Shown here: positions 57,269 to 64,000 of the stretch, piece after piece | How positions within the stretch are numbered: the first letter of the stretch is position 1 | How the letters are laid out: each line of letters starts with the position of its first letter | DNA from: Podospora pseudocomata | Lineage: Eukaryota > Ascomycota > Sordariomycetes > Sordariales > Podosporaceae | Direction: 5' to 3' | NCBI RefSeq assembly: GCF_035222375.1 | Contig: NC_085889.1 | Location: 1,054,001-1,118,000, forward strand | Length of the DNA stretch: 64,000 nt | Position numbers and translations under genes: made by a program | Notes under the pieces: generated by a model | Seen by the model: the letters and a program-made list of their open reading frames with translations, nothing else | Databases searched by the model: none | Told to the model about the DNA's origin: nothing

Positions 57269-58613
57269 ATGAAGATTGTTTCAATGTTTCTGGCGCTGGC
57301 CAGCCTCACTCAAGCAGCACCAAGCCACCAAAACCAATACCAAAATGACCTCTCTAACCGACAGGCCGGATCCTGGCCCTTTGGCCCTTTTGTCACCTCC
57401 GCCGGGAAGATTCGCGACACAACCGGCAAAAACATCGTGTACGCCGGCACAAACTGGCCCGGCCATGGCGAGGTCATGATCCCGGAGGGTCTGCAATATC
57501 AGTCCATCGAATACATCGTCACCAAAATCAAGAGCATCGGCATGAACGCCATCCGTCTCACTTTCGCAATCGAAATGATCGACCAAATCTATGCCAACAA
57601 CGGACAAGACATTACCATCCAGCGCGCCTTCACCCAAGCACTCGGCCAAGCCAACGGCACCAGAATCCTCAACCAAGTCCTCGCAAAGAACCCACAGTTC
57701 ACCGCCTCGACAACCAGACTCCAAGTCTTCGACGCCGTTGCCGCCGAGCTAGCCAGGCAACAGATTTATGTCCATCTTGACAACCACATCTCAAAAGGAA
57801 TGTGGTGCTGCTCCGGCACCGACGGCAACACCTGGTGGGGAGACACGTACTTTAACACCGCCAACTGGGTCAGAGGACTGTCTTACATGGCTAACCACGT
57901 GTGTTTCCCCTTCCCCCTTCCCCCTTCCCCCGTTCCCATCTAACACCCCCCAACAGGGCCGAAACTGGGCCGGCCTAGTCTCCATCGGCCTCCGCAACGA
58001 GCCCCGCGAACCAACAAACAACAACGCCCTCCGCTCCTCCTCCTACAACTGGCAATCCCTCTACAACTTCCACAAACAGGGTGCCTCCGCCATCAGCAAA
58101 GCCAATCCTGCCTTGCTAATCTTCCTCTCCGGCATCAACTACGACACCACCGTCGCGCCTTTTTTCGATGGTTCGACCCTCTCCCCGGGGAACACCCGTT
58201 TCTCTCTGTCAGACTTCCCCGGATATGCGAACAAACTCGTGCTGGAAGTCCACAACTACGAAACGGGGATAAATAGCTGTTCCTCTCTGCAATACAACCT
58301 CTTTAACAAGGGTTTCAAAGCCATGACGTCTGAAGCAAAGATCCAGTTCCCGGTTTTGTTGACTGAGTTTGGGTTTGCGATGGATGCGAATACCTGGCGG
58401 GGTACGTACGCGACTTGTTTGGCTAGTTATCTGCCGAGCCAGAAGGCGGGGTGGACGATCTGGGTGTTGGCGGGGAGTTATTATGTGCGAGAGGGGATAC
58501 AGGATTATGATGAGGGGTGGGGGTTGTTGACGCGGGATTGGAGGGAGTGGAGGAGCCAGGGGTATGTGGATGGGTTGTTTAGGGGGATGGTGAGGAATTC
58601 TCTTGCGGGGTAG
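57269..58613 (+). CDS. Secreted GH5-family glycoside hydrolase
   Basis: Extracellular glycosidase of family 5 (cellulase/mannanase clan GH-A). Exons 57269-57898 and 57957-58613 are joined by a 58 bp phase-0 intron with a run of CCCTT units, giving 428 residues. The N-terminus MKIVSMFLALASLTQA is a signal peptide. The barrel shows NAIRLTFAIEM on strand 3, VHLDNHISKGMWCC on strand 4, the acid/base Glu in GLRNEP and the nucleophile Glu in LLTEFG, with a final GWTIWVLAG strand. No carbohydrate-binding module is seen. The substrate may be beta-glucan or mannan; the sequence does not decide. Its 3' end overlaps the remnant gene on the opposite strand by about 35 bp. Confidence 0.92.
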
Positions 58614-58996
58614 GGGGTGTGTCTTCGGGGGGTGGGTGGAGGTCGTTGTGGGTTGAAATGATGGTTTTGGTGGACTGGAGGATGCCAAAGATGAGGCCTA
58701 GGGTGAGGACTACAACAGCCATCCAGAATGTGTACCATTCATTGTACTGGTTTGCGGCGGATCCACCACCATTGGGAGAGGGTCCTTGGTTCGGCTTCGT
58801 CGAAGACTTCTTTGAGAACGATGAGGCGGTCTCGCCAGTACGAGAAGTTCTTTACATATGTGCCGGAGTTCGGGGTGAAGGGTACCGCAGGTGGCAATTC
58901 TGGTGTCTCTCTGATCTCGTTCGTTTCACTTTGCCCGGTAGGTGCAAGGCAAAGTCGTAACGTCCTTGGGAGGAGTTTATGGGTAGGAAAGGCCAA
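58579..58996 (-). pseudogene. 3' remnant of a CorA-like fungal membrane-protein gene
   Basis: The minus strand reads GTYVKNFSYWRDRLIVLKEV and TLSQWWWIRRKPVQ in one frame, then WYTFWMAVVVLTLGLIFGIL in the next. The typical C-terminus of fungal CorA-like proteins is FxYWxDRLxxLKxxFDxxxPxTLSQWWxDRRxxVQWYTFWVA, so the frames are parts of one protein. They are separated by an extra AATG (about 58737-58744 reads AATGAATG on the minus strand), which looks like a 4 bp duplication. Nothing of the expected several-hundred-residue N-terminal part is found upstream. It is therefore a truncated and shifted remnant, lying against the 3' end of the GH5 gene. Confidence 0.6.
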
Positions 58997-59328
58997 AGAT
59001 GGTGAACGGGCCGCTGCACGGATTCACATAACCAAAAATATCGAATCAAAGTGCCGAACCAATGTCTTCAACCACTTTCGCTGGGGGGTGGTAGGGCGGA
59101 TTCTGTATGCCCAACGAATACACGCAGTTTCCAAAAGCCAGCAGTAATGACCCCCTACCCAGCCTGTAGATTCGAGACCACTTATTTTTTCTCGTTTTCA
59201 CCACTAGCTGCCTGGCTGTTCCATTGTTCGCCATGCCGTAACCGTGTCTGGCCGAGTACACTAACGCCAAACGAGACTTATACCTTACAGTAAGGAGCAT
59301 GATGCTGCTACTTTCTTAATTTTGCAAA

Positions 59329-59715
59329 TTGCTTTCGGTGTCACCACGCATCGCCACCGAGCCGGAACCCAATCCTTGCCTTGGAGAGGGATACACACAC
59401 GCAAGAGTTGGAATAAATCGCTGCTGGCAAGCGATCGGCCAAGCGAGGGACCTGTTAGAGGCATTGTCAGCCAGGCTATCTGTTGTTTTAGATGACTGGG
59501 AGTTCCCGGACGATGTCTTCCTGGCTTGGTCCAGTTTTATGCTAGGCCCGTCTCCGGAGAATGCGATGCCAACCATCATTGTCTGCCGTGCTTTCCAGGC
59601 AGCCAGGGAGTCATTATGCGAAGCCATTCATGCCAGTGGCGTGCTTCCACATCATATCCTCCGCGACCACCGACCTGTGGCCCCTGATTTCAACCGTGTT
59701 GACCCAGTTCAATAA
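59329..59715 (+). pseudogene. Possible coding remnant, unknown
   Basis: A frame of 128 codons includes ARDLLEALSARLSVVLDDWE and PSPENAMPTIIVCRAFQAAR. The second phrase resembles a PTIIV-type strand common in fungal proteins of unknown function with a central hypothetical domain, where a short polar loop follows. The segment has no clear start and no partner exon. I consider it a fragment of a larger lost gene or a chance open frame. Confidence 0.3.
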
Positions 59716-59961
59716 ATGATCGCGACAAGTATGATAGATCCCACCTTGCCGATTGTATATTGTAGCTAACCTAGTCCACATGGCAGATGATCCTTTTCTG
59801 AGTCACGCATGGGAGGCCATTTGCATTGACATGGTACCCATTCGACAGTGGAGTTCGTAAGAGGTTATTGTGTGTTGTCTTATTAAGTCCAAGCCTCGCG
59901 TTCTCTCTTCTAGCCGCCTTTGAGGTGTTGTTAGATGGGGAGCCGCCTTGCAAACGAGTTA

Positions 59962-60002
59962 AGGTACCTATCAATCACTGAGATACCTTCAGATAGGTAC
60001 CT
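59962..60002. repeat. 11 bp inverted repeat
   Basis: Arms AGGTACCTATC (59962-59972) and GATAGGTACCT (59992-60002) are perfect inverse complements separated by 19 bp. Each arm also contains the palindrome GGTACC. It could form a small hairpin or be a binding site; no element boundary or duplication is seen. Confidence 0.6.
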
Positions 60003-60337
60003 AGACAATGGAGTGCTCAGAATACAGATCTCTCATTGTAACTCCAAATAAGAATACCTAGCCGAACAATGCATCAATGCGACTTCCTTTATGTTTTTGG
60101 AACATTGCTACCGACTGACTGACTTAGGTACATCAACATGAAAAGCGCCACTGGCACTACGTCCTGACCGAAATGGAATCTTCGGCAAACACAGGTTTCC
60201 AATATCGAATATTGTCAACCAAAGCCACTGGTTCACCTCGACGAACTGTCCCTCGATTCATGAGTACCTTACTGGTTACTGGTTCACCAAACCTTCTGAA
60301 TGACCCAACCTGTCAACAAGACCCCCTCACCATAACC

Positions 60338-60742
60338 ATGTCAAACACCGAAATCACATCCGAGCCAGAGAGCAGAGAAACTGGAAACCTCATCATCGGT
60401 CTCATTTTCGGCCTCCTGGTTGTCCCTATAGTAGTCCTAATATCATGCTGTATCATCGTGCATTTCAAGGAGAAACTCAAAAGACTAGACGCCTGTCCCA
60501 GGTGCGACGCCCAGCTCTTCAGCCAAGAAGCCGCACTGAGAATCATCACTGAGCGCATCAGGCGCGATGGAGAAGAACGATATCCTGAACTCGTCGAGTT
60601 GGCTGAGCGGATTGAGAGAATGGAGCAATGCAGTGCGGTGGAGCATGTTGAGCTTGCGTCAGTCTTTACGGCAGTAGGGATGGGGCTCGACTTTGAAAGC
60701 AACATGCTGAAAATTGTATCGAGACTCGAGGAGGTGTACTAA
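60338..60742 (+). CDS. Small single-pass membrane protein
   Basis: An open frame of 134 residues from the ATG at 60338 (MSNTEITSEPESRETG); the frame is open further upstream to about 60173, so a longer protein is possible. A hydrophobic segment (IIGLIFGLLVVPIVVLISCC) lies at residues 18-42, followed by a basic stretch (KEKLKRL), a CPRC pair and an acidic, helical tail. The arrangement suggests a membrane-anchored cytosolic tail. I recognise no family. The composition and length of open frame in AT-richer surroundings support a gene, but without homologues this is uncertain. Confidence 0.5.
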   Translation: MSNTEITSEPESRETGNLIIGLIFGLLVVPIVVLISCCIIVHFKEKLKRLDACPRCDAQLFSQEAALRIITERIRRDGEERYPELVELAERIERMEQCSAVEHVELASVFTAVGMGLDFESNMLKIVSRLEEVY

Positions 60743-60770
60743 AACAACATGCAACAAAACATCATGACAA

Positions 60771-61236
60771 TCATTGCCACTTCCTCAACCCAAACCCGCC
60801 CCTCCGACTCAAAACCTTGATGTCGGGCTCCTGACTTAGCCAGCCCTTTTCGACAATTTCATTCGCCCATTTCAGTCCCCCGTCAATCATGCCGTCTTTC
60901 TTTCTGTTTTCGGGGTGGTATTTGCGGGCTGTGGGGAGGTCGTTGAACCTGAATCCAAATTGTAAGTGTCACCCAGCATCGCACTGCGGGTTCAATAGGT
61001 GCTAACCTCTCAACCAAGACCATCTCCCCGGTTGCTTCCAGATAAAACACCTCCCACTGAAGACACCCCGGTTCATTCTTCTCAATCCACTCGCCCGCCT
61101 TGAGGAGGTTGGCTTCCACTTGTTCTTTGTTTTCGGGGTTGATGGCTAGCGTGATGATGATGTCGACTGCGGAAGCTGATTCTGGGGGAGACTTGGGATT
61201 GGTGGTGGAGGTGTCGGAGGGGAGGGCCGAGGGCAT
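60771..61236 (-). CDS. ABM-domain (antibiotic biosynthesis monooxygenase-like) protein
   Basis: Exons 61007-61236 and 60771-60948, with a 58 bp intron (donor GTTAGC, acceptor TTCAG), give 135 residues. The protein has the ferredoxin-like ABM fold pattern: strand VDIIITLAINP, a long helix (KEQVEANLLKAGEWI), then EPGCLQWEVFYLEATGEM and VLVERFNDLPTARKYH. The C-terminal HP/W motif region (WANEIVEKGWLSQEP) fits the second helix. Family members are small cofactor-free monooxygenases or quinone-modifying enzymes of polyketide metabolism, while others are housekeeping proteins of unknown substrate. It starts at the Met at 61236; the N-terminal 20 residues are Ser/Pro-rich and not part of the fold. 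It lies about 2.1 kb from the flavin-oxidase gene. Confidence 0.8.
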
Positions 61237-63330
61237 TTTGTACTGTTGAACAAACGGACCAAAGACAACTGTATTGGGATAGATGACGTGAAGATATGCA
61301 AGGAAACTTGGAGAGATAGCGATAGTATTTTTGAAAATGATCTTTTCGCCGATTGGTTATCGTCAGGGTGGGGAAAGTCCGAGGTGGGTGAGGTCGTCGA
61401 GGTGGCGGCGAGTCAGATAGCTGCGGCCTAGCCAACATGGATTTTCGCCCCTAGATCCATCGTTCTGAGGTCTTGGGGAAGAACTGTCTGTTGTATCGCC
61501 CCGGTCATGTGTGAAGTCTCATGTGGATACACCCAATGCTTTTCCATCCAGCCCGCATGTGGTAGGTAAGCATGATACATAACAGAAGAATGTATTGCTT
61601 TAAGCCTCGGTCGAATCTCAGATACGACATGGGGTAACAAGAAAGCACACATGTCTACAGTCAAGTAGGTCAGGGGTTATACGCCTGTTGCAAAAACCTT
61701 GCCAAAAGTCTTGCCGAAAATCTTCGGACATCAAATATTTGCAGCAGTAAATTGTCCAGTTGTACCACTGCTGGGATACTGAGCTCGCATCAATTCTGGT
61801 GTACCGCGGGTGATGCTCCTGGCTTACGCCGTTGGGGATGCCCTATGAGTCAAAGGCATACATATGAGGAGCCAGAACAAAACACCGGTCCCAACTCATA
61901 GCCGACCTGGGAGCGCTCCCCATATTCAACAAGATATCAGCCAACGACAAGATGTTTCCGGGCTTGGTTTCATGGAGACGATGGATTTGGTACCAATAAT
62001 GTATATGGCCGCCACGTCGATAGGTTGCTGTCATTCCAGGACTCTCTACTGCTGAGAGAGTCTGGCCATCGGCCTTGGCTGATCTGTGACGGTGTTGATT
62101 GCGGTATATAATCGAATAACTCGCGGCCTCGATGGCTATCCAACCACTTTTGCTTCTGAACAACGCCTTGCATCAAGCCAGGGATGTAGACCTGGAACAT
62201 CTGGTATTTCTCCTCGTGATATGGATTCAGTTTTTCGCCTTAGAGCCCAGACGAGGCTTCCTCCCTTGCCTGACAACACATGTACCGCTGGCCGGTCCCA
62301 GAGCCGTCGTCGGCGCAGTTCATCTGGAAAGCTCTCGGAAAGATATGCAGTTTGGGATGGGTCCTTGCGGATGTTCTGGATCTGGCCTTGTGTCGCCATT
62401 GTCCAATTGTCAAAGACGCTGAGGACGGTGCTGAGGTTTAAGATGAAATGTTGTCAAATGAGAAACTCGAGGTAAAGTACCTTCCGGGTGTTCCGTACGA
62501 GGCGTCATACCTTGTCCAAGCGTCGACGGACACACGTTGGGTAGGTTCCATGCCCTAACCGCCACAGTTGCTATGCCTCAACGGCTTTCCATGACAGTTT
62601 CATGTACACCGACCGGCAGCGCATCCCCTACGCCCGGCACCGAGACCCACAACGTAAGCGACCCGAGATCCAGCACCGGACCGGACCGGCGCCAACCTGG
62701 AAGATAAGTGCCGTCAACAAAACGGCGCAGTCGGAGATGTGGAGCCGCATTCAGGGGCCATCTGCAACAGCACGGCGTCATGGCCCCCAACTTGGTGTAA
62801 ACCCTTGCTCGTCGACGCCATGAACTTGTGTTGGGGCTCTTGGACAACCAACAGTCCACGCTAACGTCTGTGTTAAGATGAGCAAAAATGCAGCTCTTTT
62901 GATGCTAAACAAGGGCTTACGGACTGCGAGGGTCTTCTCATCCTTTCCGTCACATCACCTGTGCCGCGTGCGCGTCTGGGAGGCTGATCAAGGTCGAGAG
63001 TTAGTGGGTGCAACTTATACCACGCGCTACTAGTTCCAGAATGTTGGTCGTATGATGGCTGTCACCTAATTACGCGGTTCGCCCAAGGCTGAGCTCGTTA
63101 ACGTATGAGTACGGCACGACCACACATATCGGCATCAAAAGTTACAGGTAGGGACCTTGTGATCATATCAATATTGACGGGACAAAAGTTCCCACCCAGA
63201 CGCCGAGTTGTCGTGTTCCTGAGCTGCCTACCTATATATACCCGGCACGAAGTCGCTCGGATGAGTTTGATAACCACCGACATTGCTCGAGATAAGCGAC
63301 AAGCCCTCCTTCGCTTTCTGTCACGCAGTC
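61237..63330. other. Long gap with weak minus-strand remnants
   Basis: About 2.1 kb. On the minus strand a segment at 62136-62400 (ELRRRRLWDRPAVHVLSGKG) and one at 61970-62225 (YQMFQVYIPGLMQG, VVQKQKWLDSHRGREL) look coding-like but lie in frames offset by one base and show no intron between them. They may be a decayed gene. I recognise no family. The 3' end near 63200-63330 is the promoter of the flavin oxidase. Confidence 0.35.
63233..63240 (+). promoter_or_regulatory. TATA-like box
   Basis: TATATATA lies about 90 bp upstream of the probable start codon at 63331, a usual distance for a core promoter TATA element in this type of fungus. It is inferred from sequence only. Confidence 0.4.
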
Positions 63331-64000
63331 ATGTCTCTCTCCACTTGTGTACGTCTTGTCCAACCCTCAAGCTGTCTTGTGAATGCTGATCTAACAACCA
63401 CAACAGTGTGCGGCTATTCTGGCTGCTCTCGGTAGCTCCAAGGTCTCTGCTCCGGGGAACTTCAGGTACACATCATCGTTGTCGTCCTACTATTCTCTGC
63501 AAACATCTCAGACACAGCCGGACTGCATTGTGCAGCCAGCATCAGCTGCCGATGTTTCCACCGCCGTGACTATTCTCGCAGCCAATTCTGCCAATCCGGC
63601 ATGTCGCTTTGCTGTTCGGTCAGGAGGACACATGTTCCATGCCCAAGCCTCCAACATCGCCGGTGGTGTTACCCTTGATCTGAGAGACCTCAACGAGATC
63701 ACTCTTGTCAATGGAAACGCAGACGTGCGTTTGGGTGTAGGCTTGACCTGGGGAGAGGTCTACGCTCAGCTAGACCCCTTGGGCCTGACCGTTGCTGGCG
63801 GAAGAATCGCGAGCGTGGGTGTTGGTGGCTACATCGTTGGCGGAGGACTGTCCTTCCTCTCACCAAAGGTTGGCTTCGCCGCTGATACTGTCTCCAAGTA
63901 CGAAGTCGTCTTGGCCAACGGCACATTGATTGAGGCCACAGCCACCCAGAACTCTGACCTGCTGCGTGCTCTTCGCGGAGGTGGCAACAATCTGGGCATC
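63331..64000 (+). CDS. FAD-linked oxidase, berberine-bridge/PCMH type (5' part)
   Basis: The gene runs off the right edge. A first exon 63331-63348 (MSLSTC) splices across a 58 bp intron (GTACGT donor, ATCTAAC branch site, CAACAG acceptor) to an exon from 63407 onward. The FAD-binding PCMH domain is evident: RYTSSLSSYYSLQTSQTQPD, then VQPASAADVSTAVTILAANS, then FAVRSGGHMFHAQ, whose His is the usual site of covalent FAD attachment, then GGVTLDLRDLNEI, VGVGGYIVGGGLSF and LRALRGGGNNLG. Members oxidise small molecules and are frequent in secondary-metabolite loci. No signal peptide is seen with this start; a different upstream start, or a short first exon, is possible. A TATA-like box lies about 90 bp upstream. 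Confidence 0.87.

Larger units (their letters stand above)
58997..60337. other. Intergenic with weak coding remnants
   Basis: A plus-strand frame at 59329-59715 (see its own entry) has some resemblance to coding sequence. The rest, to 60337, is AT-rich and contains an 11 bp inverted repeat (59962-60002). No further gene is supported. Confidence 0.4.

Overview
The window is nuclear DNA of a filamentous ascomycete (Pezizomycotina), most likely a member of the Sordariales such as Podospora or its relatives. The evidence is spliced genes with 48-80 bp GT-AG introns (many with CTAAC/CTGAC-type branch sites), intergenic spaces of 0.3-3 kb, and orthologues of filamentous-fungal genes (palA, amo1, rps20). 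The order is inferred from protein resemblance from memory; no search was run. I recognised no rRNA, tRNA, CRISPR array or intact mobile element.

Left part (1-18.4 kb): an uncharacterised minus-strand protein, an Amt-type ammonium transporter, a second uncharacterised minus-strand protein, a cytochrome P450, the ambient-pH signalling scaffold palA and a medium-chain alcohol dehydrogenase/quinone reductase-like enzyme. Mostly housekeeping or metabolism, with two gaps of 1.8 and 3.1 kb.

Middle part (18.4-44.4 kb): an accessory-looking island. It holds a decayed F-box gene, a papain-fold (LRAT/PPPDE-like) protein with a Gly-rich tail, a membrane protein, a possible secreted protein gene, two convergently placed paralogues of the OTT_1508-like deaminase family, two C2H2 zinc-finger genes lying between those paralogues, a small secreted Cys-rich protein, a large membrane protein of the fungal family that usually carries ankyrin repeats, a detached ankyrin fragment, and four diverged copies of a short LADLVAESEPLP-type gene. 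Duplications, remnants and orphan genes are concentrated here.

Right part (44.4-64 kb): a rhodopsin-like fungal membrane protein, a 55-residue IF1-like protein, a mitochondrial 2-oxoglutarate dioxygenase of carnitine biosynthesis, ribosomal protein S20, an ASCC2/Cue3-like CUE protein and the FG-nucleoporin Amo1 form a conserved core. From 54.9 kb come a second P450, a secreted GH5 glycoside hydrolase, a remnant of a CorA-like membrane protein, a small membrane protein, an ABM-domain monooxygenase and the 5' part of a flavin-linked oxidase of the berberine-bridge type that runs off the right edge. The last genes could be the flank of a secondary-metabolite locus beyond the window.

Exon limits were read by eye from splice consensus and frame continuity. 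Coordinates of multi-exon genes span all coding exons, which are given in the evidence.
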